In this document: in pieces, positions 1 to 12,291 of the stretch | How the letters are laid out: every line of letters starts with the position of its first letter | Position numbering within the stretch: position 1 is the stretch's first letter | NCBI GenBank assembly: GCA_016806645.1 | Contig: JACSYO010002172.1 | Span: 126,501-190,500, forward strand | DNA: 64,000 bases | Direction of reading: 5' to 3' | Source of the DNA: Ophiodon elongatus | Lineage: Eukaryota > Chordata > Actinopteri > Perciformes > Hexagrammidae | Notes under the pieces: generated by a model | Databases searched by the model: none | Told to the model about the DNA's origin: nothing | The model's input: the letters and a program-made list of their open reading frames with translations, nothing else | Translations under genes and position numbers: made by a program

Positions 1-49
1 GTCCTACTTTTACTTTTACCGCTCCCCCGTGTGACGTGGTGAGCTTTGT

Positions 50-885
50 GATGGCAGGCCACCAGGCCCTTCATTAAACAGTAAAGCAACTCGAATGATA
101 TGTTCCTGCAGTGGCCCCTCAGATGATGCCAGTGTGTCTTCCTGAGGGGTTTCAGTGTCCACCAGCCGGCTCCACCAGCAGGCGTTAGTAATTTATAACA
201 CTGGTACCTCAGAGGCCCGAACAAGGTCCTCAGACCTCGTTAGGAGGAGTTTTCATCACACATCCACTAATGAAAACATGAGCTCTCATCTTTTAATTAT
301 GACCCCTTTATAGTGGGAATCTTGCACACCCTGCAACCTCTGTGGTACCACACAAGCACAAATAAGCCCTGATGGGTGCAGCAGACTCCTTTATTTTTTT
401 TTTTCAGTGGTGCAAGGTTATGAAAATTCAACCACCGCAGTCTACATAATACACAATGATCATAACAGTGTAATTGACTAAATAATTCATATCATGGCAA
501 GCACACTACTTTTTTCTTCTTTGCTGGTATGAAAAACTTGTGTCCTCTTTGTGGAGGTGCCAGGGAGGGCAACGCTGGAACGTCCTAGTTTCTCACCCCA
601 CATCCCTAAACAATTAATGGCTCCTCTCGTGGCAGGCCACCAAGCCCATCATTAAGCAGAAATACCGCTAACGCCATAATGTCATCCGATATCTCCTTAG
701 CATTTCAAAGGTGCTTCCCTCCGCCCGGCCTTTATCCGAGGACTCTGGTACACCACATCGTCCACTATTTTGCCAGCCTTCTTTAGTAATTCATGAAATT
801 TACACTTGGGAGGTGAGAACAAGGTCTTTCGACCTCATTATAACACTTTTTCATCACCCATTCTCTGACATCTCTGAAACATGCG
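50..885. repeat. Diverged direct duplication, two copies about 0.6 kb apart
   Basis: Two segments resemble each other in the same orientation. Copy 1 (about 50-290) and copy 2 (about 630-885) share GGCAGGCCACCA (53 and 631), TTAGTAATT (185 and 783), GAACAAGGTC..GACCTC (219 and 817) and TTTTCATCAC. The offset is 578 at the left and 598 further right, so indels have accumulated. It is an old local duplication or two copies of an unidentified interspersed repeat. No coding potential is visible between them. Confidence 0.5.
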
Positions 886-1899
886 TCCCCCATCTCTTGG
901 TCTTCCTCTTTTCATGTGCAACCATCTACTTATGTGACTGGCCATCATGTTTCAGTTCACTGCACTGTATGAGTTCATGATGCTCCAGCAAACAAAAGGA
1001 TACTAGAGTGCTACATTAGAATAGCTGAGGTGCTATCGGTTTATCACCAAGTGATCTGGTATGAAGGGTAAATGATTTTAAGAAAGCTGTACCTCTGGTC
1101 AGAGTGGTGGGCGAGGGCTTCTTTGGGATCTCTGAGAAGCTGCTCCCGTCCAGACCTGAACCCTTACACTCCTTCTTCTCAGTGGCTGTTGGAGCTGAAG
1201 TCTCCATGCTGCCCTTCGATTTCCGTCTCTACCTGGAAAGGCAAGAGGCACAAGTGTGAGGTTAAAACATTTGCTCTTGGCTGTGACCGTTCAACAGGAA
1301 ATAGGTAATGCATTTAAAAACAAAATGTTTATGGGAGCTGTAGTTTTGTTGTCCTTGTTTGCCTTGTTAATTTCATGAAGGTTTTCAGCAAGGTGGAACA
1401 TACTCATTCCTCATTCCCCCTAGAACATGGATAGTGGACCCTGAAAACAAGTTTCATTTTTTTCTCAAAGCGGGATGAAACCTTGTTAAATAATTGTATT
1501 GATCGTTTCTAGTTAAAGAAGATAGCGCTTTTGTCCCCCTCCCTCCCGAGTACATTTTATTGTTCAAAAAGGGGAAATTTGTCTTTTGTACAGTGCTACA
1601 GTCTGTTGCTTTACATAAGAAACATCACAAAATCAACATGAAAACAACTAAAAACACAAGAGACATTTGTTAAAAAGTTGTCTATTGTCTCTTAAGCTAA
1701 ACATAGTAAAACAATATTCCTAATTGTTTCACTTTTTTTTTCAAATACCAGACCATCAAGGAATGAAGTATTTTTTTTTCCAGTGTAGTCGCACAAGCTG
1801 AGGTGTATTACCATGTGTACACTGTGATTTATGTATTGATTCTGTCAGTGTAACTCATGTCGGGTCAGGCCCTAAACACACAGATGGATTTCTCAGTTA
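886..1899. other. Unique non-coding stretch, nothing recognised
   Basis: Moderately AT-rich sequence with short homopolymer runs. I see no exon-like frame, no transposon terminus and no RNA gene. Confidence 0.4.
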
Positions 1900-2420
1900 G
1901 ATGTAATGACTCCACAGCCCTCTTCTGTTCCAATTGTAAATGTGAGTGGCCCTTCTGAGGTTTTTTAGCCGCTCGCACTGTGTCAATACCTCCTCATGTC
2001 TGTGTGAATGGCCCGATGACTTGGCAACGCGCCACTTGTTTGACTTGGTGGGACCTACAAGATCATCCTCTGCCGAGAACAAACAAGGCTGCAGCGCCCG
2101 GCCCGGGGAGGGAGAGGTCATCCCACACCCTCCGGCTCGCTTGTGGTCAGCGCTTTTCCCACCTGCTCTCAAGACGCTTGCGAGAACATGTCCGCGCGCT
2201 TTGACGGAGCGCTGAGACAACATTATGAGCAACGTGGATGTGATCAGACAGCGGGGTGACTTCATGTTTCACAGGTGCAGAGGAGAAGGACTTCTTTCCA
2301 TGTTTGGGAAAAGTGAAAAACATTTTAAGCATGCATGTGAATGCTCGGGGGCATCCGAGCGAAGCGTTTTTAGTTCGGCTCCTCACACCTGTTGGCGGCT
2401 GCGGGAAGCCGGCTGATTAA
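1900..2420. promoter_or_regulatory. Candidate regulatory block (CNE-like)
   Basis: Complex, non-repetitive, locally GC-rich sequence with many CpGs stands out from its AT-rich neighbours. Frames are open on both strands, but none gives a protein I recognise, and no splice sites bound them. In gene-poor vertebrate regions such islands are often conserved non-coding elements. That is an inference here and depends on cross-species alignment. Confidence 0.25.
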
Positions 2421-2809
2421 AACATTTTTACACAAAATCATTCTGCAGTCTCAAGTCTCGTAAAACAAAAGTGTTTACGACTTGACTCGTGTCCAAAAGA
2501 CACAAACAACACCCTGAAACAGCAATTCATTTTCACTCAACTCAGGGAAACAAATGTGATTTTTGGCTGAGAGAAAGACCATAAAAAAACTGTGAGGGAT
2601 CAAAGGACATTGAGAACACAGTCTTTGTAACACTAGCGGGTATGAGAACATGGAAACGCAAATACATAATTATGAGTGCTGAGAGTGATGCTGTCATTTG
2701 AGAGGAAGTCATTGTTCAGTGATCTGGGTACCGCGAGCCGAACGTGTGCTGTTGTCGGTTCCATGTGGATATCCAACATGTCATCCTTCATTGTGACGTG
2801 TGTGTATTA

Positions 2810-3320
2810 GCAGCCGTGTCTGTGACCCTTCGGAGGTGCCAGTCGCCTGTCACCGGGCCAGTGTAAGCCGATTAGAGGTGGGTGACTAACAGGTTTAGGC
2901 TGCATCTGTTTCTTTTTTTTCTTGGTGCCAAAACGTCCTCAAGTCTTGTCTTGGGAGAGAACTCCGTCACTCTGACATCACCTTTGTGCTAGAATTTAAT
3001 GTGTTCTTTCATGGGCTTTTATCGTATTCACAGTTGGCCAGAAAGCGGGCTCCTTTTCGTGGTGGACCCTCTTGGCAGAGATAAGACGTGCCCGTGAACA
3101 CACCAGTGCTCGCAGCAACAGAGTTTGCCTTTCAAGCAGCCTGCCCCTTAAAAATAACTGAGAATCCTCCCCTTAACATCTCCGTCTGATGAACATCTGG
3201 CACCGCATTAATAGCTCTTTCTGCGCTTTTACAGCATGCCAACTATTTGCTTTCCAATTGCCTTTTGAACCTCGAGCCAATATTTTGATGAGGAGAGGTT
3301 TGGGGTACAAGCACCTGTAA
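2810..3320. promoter_or_regulatory. Candidate regulatory block (CNE-like)
   Basis: Non-repetitive sequence with several AT-core homeodomain-like words (GCATTAATAGC, CCGATTAGAGG) and a run of balanced composition. There is no open reading frame of note and no transposon signature. Function is inferred only from texture. Confidence 0.22.
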
Positions 3321-3365
3321 AGGTCATTTACTTAGAAATAAATACCAGGTTTGGAGGATTTCTAT

Positions 3366-3420
3366 TGCCTCTCAACGGCTCTCAACATGGCGACGGCTGA
3401 GCCTGCGGCAGTAAGAGCAT
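3366..3420 (+). repeat. Fragment of the 'CTCAACATGGCG' interspersed repeat
   Basis: TTGCCTCTCAACGGCTCTCA followed by ACATGGCGACGGCTGAGC matches longer copies near 41.87 kb (same strand) and 47.9-48.1 kb (opposite strand). Three copies in one window show this is a dispersed repeat rather than a gene start, although it contains an ATG in a good context. Confidence 0.5.
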
Positions 3421-3817
3421 GTCACTGAAGCAAAGAGAAGCTCTGATAACAAGACACACGACTGTGTCTTCTTGTGTGTTAAGATTTGAAAATCTTGTGG
3501 TGTGCACCGGGCTTAAATGAAATTGCTAGATTTGAGTTCATTTCTCAAAAAGTGGCCCCAACTTCACCCTGCCCCCTCCCCCCTATTTCCTTAATTCTGT
3601 GGAGCTGTTACATTACCCCCACCTCCCCTCCCCCCCACCCTGGTGTCTCCCTACAGGCCGGACCCACGTTGTCCCTGCTGACAGGGAAGCCCAGCTCTGA
3701 CAGGCTGGTACAGGTGTCAGGAACCAAGCGGACAGATGGCATGGGCCAAAGGCGAACAAACAACAAGGGTGCACTTCTTTTCTCATCTTCTGGTTGGCTG
3801 GGCAGCCTCCCACCCCC

Positions 3818-3818
<1 letters not shown>

Positions 3819-3880
<62 letters not shown>
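3819..3880. repeat. (CA)n microsatellite
   Basis: Thirty-one uninterrupted AC units. The run creates spurious His-Thr and Cys-Val open frames on the two strands. Confidence 0.98.
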
Positions 3881-3882
<2 letters not shown>

Positions 3883-5320
3883 TCTCCTTTCCCCACCCTA
3901 TACCCATGCCTTCAGATAGCAGGGCAGGATAACCCCCCCTCACAACACACAGTGCCCCAACTTCTTCACTTAGAATAAATGTTACAGAGATAAATCTTCC
4001 ATTTTACGTTATGTAACCTCTTTACATCATGCACATTTCTACATGTGGTGTCTTGAGGACCTGTCAAAGGAAGTGATGCTGAACGGACCTCAAAACGTTT
4101 TCAAATTGAGGAAAAAGATGCCCCTAGGATCGACTGTCTGGGAAGCATCCAGAGCAGTCTGTCTAGCAGCCAATTCACAAACCAAGAATTTACAGATTAC
4201 AGCTCTAAGTGATTTATTTCATTCATTTCAAAGCGGCTTTTTTTATTTTTTCAAGGCTAGACTAACCATATCCGAAACCTTAACCCTAAGTTTTACAGTG
4301 AGGCTGCTTTGTTCTTGTTCCTTCCTGCCACACGGAGCCACAAAACTGGATGTTTTGTTCCATCGACAAATGTCTTTGCTTCAGTGAATTATCTTACAAG
4401 CATTCAAAATGAGGTTTGATGAAGAATCTGTCTGTCCGCTTTTGTTTTGTGTGTTTTTATTTTTTATCCAAATGCTTGACAAGGTTTAACTGTTGTAATT
4501 GATCACAGATTTGAAGAAATATATCTTGTATTTATTCAATTCAACAAATTCTTAAAGTCCACCCTCATCGGGAAGGTTATGAATATGTTCCGGCTTATAT
4601 TTTATGAATCATAAATAAAACGGGTAACAGAAAACGTCAGTTTTTTGAGCGGGGTAAGTGCACAGAATGGCAAATATTAAACAGAGAAAAGTAGAGTTCA
4701 TAGCAGATGCTTTACGTCTTGATTTTCCTCCAGCAGCGCTCGCTCTGATGCGGCATCCAGACATGCCACTTAACCACACCAGGCACAGGAAAAAGACTGA
4801 GGTAATGGGGAAAGTCACTGTTATGTTTGCTTCTGCCAAGGTCAGCCTTGAAATCATAAGGGGTTCAGATTCACTTGTTTCCAGTGCAGAATCACTGGCT
4901 TGTGTAGCTAAAATAAAGAGAGAGAATGCTGACATCTTGAAACAAGAAAGTCAGAATAATCACTTAAATAGTAAATGTACCACTCAGGTCAGTAATTATC
5001 TCGCTCCATTTGCAGATTTTCTCTGATGGGTGAGACACTACAGGTAAAAACATTGTTTTTCATGCACTGGTCAATTTTGCACTGGAAACATCCAAAATAC
5101 ACATTGGGGTGTTTATTTTACTACTTTGTGTGTTTGCGTCTGTAGATTTCTCCTAAATTCACCAAAATCTGGCATTAGATAACGCCTTGTTCATTGTCTT
5201 AATGTAAGGAATCCACTGGAGAAGTTTCATGGTGATTTCTCTGAGTTCATTTTGTTACCCTGTTCTCCTGTAGTGTCTCTGAAAGACAACAGTATCCTCG
5301 TCTTCTCTCTGAACTCCACT
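3881..5320. other. Mostly unique non-coding stretch
   Basis: A 122-codon open frame (4658-5026, +) lies here. It resembles no family I know, shows no codon bias or splice context, and a 108-codon frame lies opposite it, so I do not call a gene. The rest is AT-rich sequence without recognisable repeats. Confidence 0.4.
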
Positions 5321-5321
5321 T

Positions 5322-5322
<1 letters not shown>

Positions 5323-5355
<33 letters not shown>
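5323..5355. repeat. (CT)n microsatellite
   Basis: An uninterrupted pyrimidine dinucleotide run of 33 bases. Confidence 0.97.
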
Positions 5356-5361
<6 letters not shown>

Positions 5362-5616
5362 CCTTCGCCCCCCTCCACCAGGACTTTTGTTATGAGCCCT
5401 GGTGTGTGTTTTTCTTAGTGCCTCGGTCAGTTTCAAGTGTTCCTCTCCTCCACTACCGTTCAACAGCTCCCCTTTCACCAACACTGAAAGGAATGCAAAC
5501 ACACATCAAAAGAGGCCCTCTCGTTTTGAAGATTTCCAGGCTTTGCTCTTCTTACTTTCTTCCTTCCTATCTTACAGTCATTGTTATCCTTATGCTGGTA
5601 GGATCTCTTTTCCTGG

Positions 5617-5620
<4 letters not shown>

Positions 5621-5679
<59 letters not shown>

Positions 5680-5713
5680 CGCACGCACGCACACACACAC
5701 ACACACACACACA
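5621..5713. repeat. (CA)n microsatellite with CG interruptions
   Basis: A long AC run with an ACGC-rich segment in the middle. The interruptions suggest an older, partly stabilised array. It generates several overlapping artificial open frames. Confidence 0.98.
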
Positions 5714-7663
5714 TTTACATGGGTACACACAGTGAATTTGCGCATACACAATAACGGGCTCACCAACTGCTGTCCCACCCTCTGCTCACTTGGCAGACAC
5801 CGAGGGGGACCACAGGTGAGGTCTCCTGCCCCGCCGCCGCCTGCAGACCTCTCTGCTCAGGTTTCTGATGGGGGAACGCATGCAGCGGAACATAACAACC
5901 ATCAAAAGACGAAATATGATTTGGCTTCACGCGTTTCGTGATGTTGACGTGCTATTTTTGAGAACTGATTTGGAATTTACCGTGCTACTTTTAGTATTGT
6001 GAGTATTGGCTGGGATTGTCTCTCAGAATACTCAAAGGAGGACAGAATGATTCCAACGACTAATAACACTTTAAGACAAACCACGCTCTTAACCCTTCCT
6101 CCAGATAACATTTACAGGTGGACAGGTGTAGGAGCGAGGGGAGGTGGTGTGGTGAGTTTCATTGTGCATCAACTGTACTATATAGCTCCTTACATAATTC
6201 ATACAAAATACAGCTGTTTTTCCCCTCTAACCACCTCACCCAGACTCTCTCGGGTACACTGCGACAGTTTCATGAGAAACTTTTAATTTAACTCACTGTT
6301 TAACTGTTCTCTCAATGAGAGCTTACCAAAGACCAAATGGAACTCATTTCACTTTTTTGGCACCTAACTACTTCAACACCTTTTACTGTAGAAACTTTCT
6401 TCAAACTCTCAAACTGTTCAGCTAATTGAGGACCTTGTTTTTTGTAAATTCCAAAATATTTTATATATCCCCCCCCCCCTACTCAAATGAATGCACAGCT
6501 TAAATTATTAAAGAAAAAGCGAATTAAGTAACACATGTTGCGCCATCAGCATCAACGTGACAGGGGTGCCATCCAACTGCCCCATTGACTCCAATGTGAA
6601 CTGCGACCAGAATTTACTAGGGGGAAGCAAAAAATTTACTTTTCTATCGAGCTTTATTTCCCACACTATGAACACATACTTTACAGTAACGTGTTCATCA
6701 GCGTCACCTCTCCCTACGGATATAAAAGTCTAGACAATAGGAATAGCAGTCTTTGAGTAATAAGCCAGAGAGGTGCCTCGTTTCATCATCATCAATATAC
6801 CGTCGAGTAATGAGCTTTCCAATTATTGCAACTCAATACCCTTCAGCCGCTCCTTCATTCAAAGTTAAGCCAGAAATGCTTTTCAGCTCCCGGCTGAACA
6901 TGAAGCAATGCAGTCCAGCTTCCAGCGTATCCAGCAGCCAGCAACTTTAGTTTATAAACCACACAAAAAAATTGACTTTTGGTTTACCACATTTGAAATG
7001 GTATTCCTGCCAACTCGATTCCTTTCAACTGCTTGATTTCTGCATATATTTTTTTTGCCAGTATAAAGACAAAATATATTAACACGCCCTTTGGGTCATG
7101 GTGAGGTGAACTCGATTACAGCTTATAGAATAAGATCAAATTGGTCTGCAGTTCGCCTTTATTCGCCTTTATACGTTATAATTTATGTTATAGCGCTCAT
7201 ACATTAGGCTTAATCCCAGAATTGTACCAAATGTGCTTGTTAGAACCTTTGGATTTTCTTGCCAAAATACAGTTTTAGAAGAAGTAATAAACCTTTAAAT
7301 ATAATCAATATTTTGTGATAATAAAAATAAAAATAAAATCACCAAGATTTATCACCCGACTTTGCAGTTCGCCTAAGATCTACGGAACATTTAAGCATCT
7401 TTCTGATAGTGTTTTTGTTTTTTACAGGCCCCAAGGCAGCTGTTTTCACAGAGAAGCCACTTGAAACCCACAGTGCTCTACCTGCCCAGCACCAAATGGC
7501 AGACAAAGTTAGCAAGTGAACATAGTGGAGCATTTAGCAGCTTCAGAGCCACATATTTTCCTTAGAAGTTATTCATCGAGACCAAAACAGACCTAAAAGG
7601 AGAATAATAAGTCGACTTAAAATTTTCAGATGGAAAGAAGCCAAGAAGTCAAAAACAATGCTA
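5714..7663. other. Non-coding stretch without recognised features
   Basis: AT-rich sequence with a short poly-C run near 6472. Some parts may be old unidentified repeats, but I could not place termini or matches elsewhere in the window. Confidence 0.35.
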
Positions 7664-7671
7664 ATGCTGCT

Positions 7672-7917
7672 GCGTATACATTGGGTTTGTAAATAGGCAG
7701 TTGACCCCTTTACTAAGTCCCGACCCTCAAAACGCAGACTGGACAATCAGATAATCGTTACCCGGAGAGGTTGGAAGGAGATATAGCTTTCTAAAATGTT
7801 ACGTTTATACGTAAAAACCTGTGGAGCTAACATTAGCAGAGTATGTGAGCACATCATTAACTAGCGTTAGCACTTCTATGCTACGCTAGCTACTGAAGGT
7901 ATACCCAATGTATAAAC
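7672..7917. mobile_element. hAT-like MITE, 246 bp, with 8-bp target duplication
   Basis: The element is bounded by terminal inverted repeats GCGTATACATTGGGT and, at the far end read on the other strand, GTTTATACATTGGGT (13 of 15 identical, with 12 inner bases perfect). It is flanked on both sides by ATGCTGCT (7664-7671 and 7918-7925), an 8-bp target-site duplication as made by hAT-superfamily transposases. It encodes nothing, so it is a non-autonomous miniature element. The perfect duplication suggests a fairly recent insertion. Family assignment rests on target-site length only; 8-bp duplications are also made by a few other superfamilies. Confidence 0.8.
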
Positions 7918-7925
7918 ATGCTGCT

Positions 7926-9624
7926 TTTGCTTTGTAATTGTTGTAACAGTGAATGAAGACCATCCTGGCTTTACAGGAACACTGTTCCTTCATTCCATTG
8001 TCATCTGTCTGGATCTCCAGGTGATGTGTGGTTCACTTTAACACTGTGATCTGTAGCTTTAGCTTCTATCTTTATCTTTATAACCTGTTTTCACTGCTGA
8101 GTCACTTTGACATCCTGAATATATCCTTCAAACACAGTCTACAGCCATCTGGCTGCTTCTCTCTGGAATTGATTTTTTTGGATTTTCCAAAAACTACATA
8201 ATATGTATAAACGGAGTGCAGTTAGTGACAGTATGAGCTCCGTGGTAACTGACAGCTTAATGGAGTAGCAGCAGAAGGCGGGGTTTAGCAAAGGTTGAGT
8301 TGAATGCTTAGAAGTTAAAAGGTGATAATAAGTTGTTGTATTTACAGCTCGTTCCCGCCACCCCCAAGCGGACAAGTAATGATTTCAGGTTTAAAAACAA
8401 AATATTAATTAAATATTTGCGAAAAATACTAACCTCATAAGACACCAAAAACTAATCCAATATTTGACGCTTTTCCAGAAAAGACTAAATGTTACCGCTT
8501 TACTTTTTACCTTCGTACTTTCAAAAACATTTAAAATAAAAACATCCAGCAACATTTTCATGACACCATCGCAAAGCAATTCATATCAGTCTGAGAATCC
8601 GCATGTTGACAGATGATACACCGCAATGGACAGCGAGTTTTCAGAGACTTCTGGGGGAAGACAAGTTTAGACTGGGACAGGGCACATTCTCCACGAGTGA
8701 ATCACTCTTTGGAGAAAGGTCCCCCTGTGAGGATTTGAAGCTCAGGTCTTAAAGGTCATGAAGTAGATGTGAGAGGTCTGACAGCAACACATTAGCCATT
8801 AGTCTGATTCAGAGGTTGAAACAACATCACTACAGGCTGTTGCACACGTATTTATTCAGGTCACTCAAGCGAGAAGGAAAGTATTGCCACAATATGCTTT
8901 TTTCAAACCAGGGTGCAGGTTTTCTATAGGCAGGCTGTTTAAGTGCTTTACATGGCTCAGTAACTGAGGTCATTAGAAAGGAAGGGGAATTTAAATTCTC
9001 ATGATTCAAATTCAAAATCAAAATGGTTTATCACATTGACCTAGAGCAGGATTGTTCATTTATGTCAATCCTGTTTTTAACCGTGTAAATTAAGGCCTTT
9101 AAAAAATAGATCTTCGCCATTGACCATTCCAAAGGAACTGAAATCCCTTACCAAAACCCAATCATCCAGTGAATTGCACGAGATAGAGAGTAATGAGCAG
9201 CTTACAACTGATGTAATATAAAAGGCATCTAAAACAGCAGAGAAAAGCCCTGTGGATGAGTTCTTACCCCACCCCTGAACCTGACCTTTCCTGCTAGTAA
9301 AGGCAATATCCTGTGGTTGATCTCTTCGTCTCCCTCAACCAACAGAAAACAGATGTGGAGCTCAGGGCCTACACACAGTCCCAGGCAGAGAGGAATCTAC
9401 ATGGATGCAATTTCTTTGATTTTTTTTGTCTTCACAATATAAAAAAATTGAAAACAGAAAAATGTAAAAAATGTCATTTAAAAATGTTAGCTCGTGCTTT
9501 TTTCCCCTTTCTCTTTGAACATTTTATATTCTGAACTATTTATTAAAGTTTAGAACTGTGATGTTTTTATTGCTGACATGTCACAGCTGAATGAACACTA
9601 AACTGACAGACACATGTAATGAAG
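7926..9624. other. Non-coding stretch without recognised features
   Basis: AT-rich unique sequence. Open frames of up to 78 codons occur on both strands and look random. No repeat family was recognised. Confidence 0.35.
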
Positions 9625-9806
9625 GTGTGTGTGTGTGTGTGTAAAAGTCACAGCTGTCACTGGTGCCACATTGCACGCGGCTGAGTCGAGCCAGCTTCCT
9701 CTCTGAAGCATTTGGACTGGGCCATTCAACCTAAATGTGTTGTTAGCACTCACTCTTTGACTGCTTCAGCTGTCAATAACCTTGCAGCTACTTAAGCAAA
9801 ACTGGC

Positions 9807-9808
<2 letters not shown>

Positions 9809-9889
<81 letters not shown>
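9809..9889. repeat. (GT)n microsatellite
   Basis: Forty repeats with a single CG interruption near 9856. A shorter GT run lies at 9625-9642. Confidence 0.98.
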
Positions 9890-9890
<1 letters not shown>

Positions 9891-10607
9891 CCGCTGCAGA
9901 ACCACAGCAGATATGCCTACCAGTCAGTGAGTAAAGATTCGGCCAAATCAAAGTTGGCATTTGTCGCTCTCAGGTTTCGCTGCGGTGCGACTTCCACATT
10001 GTTGCGGTGGATTCAGCACTCCAGTAGAAGTGCTCGTGATAGTTGACAGTCTGTGGTCGTGCATTGCTGAGCCCATACAAGCCAGCTGCCGCTACGTCCA
10101 AGTCAGATCTCAGGCCTTTGGTGACGGGAGGGGGACTCCCCTTGAAGTCGGGGGGTTGTCGGTGTGTGTGTGTGTTTGTGTTGGACCAGTAGCAGCTGTC
10201 AGAGCACGTCACCAGGTGAGAGCCGGTGGTAATTACTAACTATGTATCTTTTTTCTCACCATTTCAGCCCTTTGCTCACACCAAGCCTGCTGTAATATTA
10301 AATGACTATTCCACGGTCCTGTTTGGCCGTGTTGACGCCTGATCGTGATCAAGAGAAACAAGAGGGGGCAGAAGTGAGGTTTTATCCAGCTGAGACTCAA
10401 CAAAGTAACAAGGCTGTGTCGGCCCCACTGCCTGACCGACTGCAGGAGGACAAAGAAAAGGAGGTTTCACCCCGTTTGCATTGTTAGTGAGGATGGAGAT
10501 CTTTTTGAAAACATTGTGGGCAGATTCACACGTTCTACATATCATAGGGGAACTCATTGACTGCATTATTACTATCATGGATGTCACGAGAACCGCAATG
10601 GAAAATG

Positions 10608-10883
10608 AATGTTTCACATTCTTTATCGAAATGAATGAAAGTGATTAAAGTTGATGGCCACTTCAATGAACTGCCTGGCTGGTGGTTGTAAAAAGCTGAT
10701 CAGCTGTTAGCAGACTGTAAGGAGAAGGATCACGAGCCCCCCCCCCCCCCTCACTGTATCATTAACCCTTCCTCATCAAACACCCCACAAGGCTTTGCTA
10801 TGCGACTGTGAGCTATGGAGATAGAGTGACACAGGCCCACAGACAATGGCGTATTGTCTGTGATGTTTGCCGCGGGCCTTAAT
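10608..10883 (+). repeat. Left arm of a 276/271-bp, ~98%-identical inverted repeat
   Basis: This segment matches the reverse complement of 12292-12562 from end to end. I count five substitutions, plus a length difference confined to a homopolymer (14 C here against 9 G in the partner), and no other indel. Homology stops abruptly at both ends. There is no clear target duplication. Four of the five differences are CpG to TpG/CpA changes. The arm carries an internal palindrome CACAGACAAT..ATTGTCTGTG. It does not code. It could be a dispersed inverted duplication, the terminal repeats of a foldback element, or a local assembly duplication; the mutation spectrum favours a real duplication. Confidence 0.9.
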
Positions 10884-11149
10884 AATAAACATGTTTTAAT
10901 TTAAACATAGGATTTATAGTTTTGTTTGTTTTCTACAGTGGTATTTAATTGGGTAACGAGAATCATAGATTTTCACCGGTAACAGTACCAAGTGCTACAT
11001 TTTTGGTATTGTGACATCCCTAATTACTATTGCACTTCCATAAAGTTGGCTGACTCAAGACAGAGAGAGCTAAAAGGAAAAAGAATGGTCAAAATCAAAG
11101 AGGCAGCGACTGAGACATGCTGACGTCTAGTTCCATAACCCAACTAACA

Positions 11150-11545
11150 GTACGTTTTCATTATGTCACCCATTGGTTTGTGGACTAGGGTTTTGAAGCT
11201 TTGAGTTCCGCATTTTGTCCGTCGCCATCTTGTTTTTTGTGCCACTAGATGAGACACAAGAGGGTGGAGCTAAGTGCAACCGACTACTGAATAAGCCATT
11301 TTTAGGTGTCCAAATTGTTACTTTCATGTAGTGAAAACACACTGTGAAAGGGTTAAAGTTCTAAGACCTAAACACGGACAACGCTGTGGTAGCGACCTGT
11401 CAATCACCTTGTAGCCCCGCCCTAAAGCATCCCCTGCTTTATGGTCTGTTTGACTCTAAATGGACCATAATTTACTAAATGAACATCATGCTGTATTGAA
11501 GAAGACTTGAAACTAGAGATTGAGACATAAACTCATGTTTATGAA
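11150..11545 (+). repeat. Interspersed repeat, copy 1 ('CCATTGGTTTGTGGAC' family)
   Basis: The words ATGTCACCCATTGGTTTGTG, TTTTGAAGC, CGCCATCTTGTTTTTTG, GACCTGTCAATCA and GACTCTAAATGGACCATAAT recur in reverse order and orientation at 50,330-50,612. I recognise this as a repeat common in percomorph genomes. This copy lies inside the spacer between the two inverted-repeat arms. Its exact class is not known to me, and no termini were identified. Confidence 0.65.
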
Positions 11546-11806
11546 TGCTATGTATAATGTTGATTTTCTGCTGTCCTCGTCACCTTTTCTCTCCCTGGAA
11601 TGCCTTGCTAAGCTACGACCACCTGTTGACCACGCTGAGTTCAGTCTGAGAGCTGCCCCACATTACTGGCTCTCGCATGTGAAACGACCGAGGGCAAAAA
11701 GACGGCCCAGCACGTAACCAGTGCGGTTTCCATCCCACTTTCCCTCTAATGAGCTGATTACAAAACATGAGCAAACCTCCTTTTGGCCCGCAGCCTGAGA
11801 AAAAGA

Positions 11807-11807
11807 C

Positions 11808-11840
<33 letters not shown>

Positions 11841-11902
11841 AAAAGAGAGAGAGATGATGATGGCAGCAACAGACGTGTTGTGAGGGGGAGGGGGGGGGGG
11901 GG
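11807..11902. repeat. (GA)n tract followed by a G-run
   Basis: A purine-only GA/AAAG stretch (11807-11854) is followed 30 bases later by a nearly pure G-run (11883-11902). The G-run could form a G-quadruplex. Both lie in the spacer of the inverted repeat. Confidence 0.9.
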
Positions 11903-12291
11903 TTGCGGGGCTCGTTGCTAAAGACAACCACATGTCTCTATATCCAAGCTCAACTCCGTCTCTCCGTCTCTTGTCTCCGGCTTCTATCTGAGAGGAGACT
12001 GTGGCCTGGCACTGAGTCAGCACGATTTTGGAATCTAATATCTCCCATCATGTGGAAACGTAAGAAAGGGAGCCCAGCCGCCCTCGCCCTTGGGGCTGCG
12101 TTGACTTTGTAGCTATGGGAGGGCCTAGCGTAAATCATAACTCCTTACCCGCTCCCCTCCTAACACAAACCCCAGCGTTAGGAGCACAAACAGATCCCGC
12201 CTCCCTCCCCTCTCTCCTTTTGCTCAGTCTGCTGGCTGCATGTTGTTGTCAGCGGCCTCTGCACAGACCCGGCCTCCTGCCTCTGCATCAG

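Noticed and set aside
3486..3978. Open frames of 80-148 codons over the CA repeat
   Set aside because: They owe their length to the microsatellite (His-Thr or Cys-Val runs), lie on both strands and have no protein-like flanks. The same applies to frames at 5.4-5.9, 9.8-10.0, 15.5-15.9, 39.5-39.7 and 42.6-42.9 kb.
4658..5026. 122-codon plus-strand frame considered as a gene
   Set aside because: No recognisable family, no codon bias, a competing 108-codon frame on the other strand, and no splice or promoter context.
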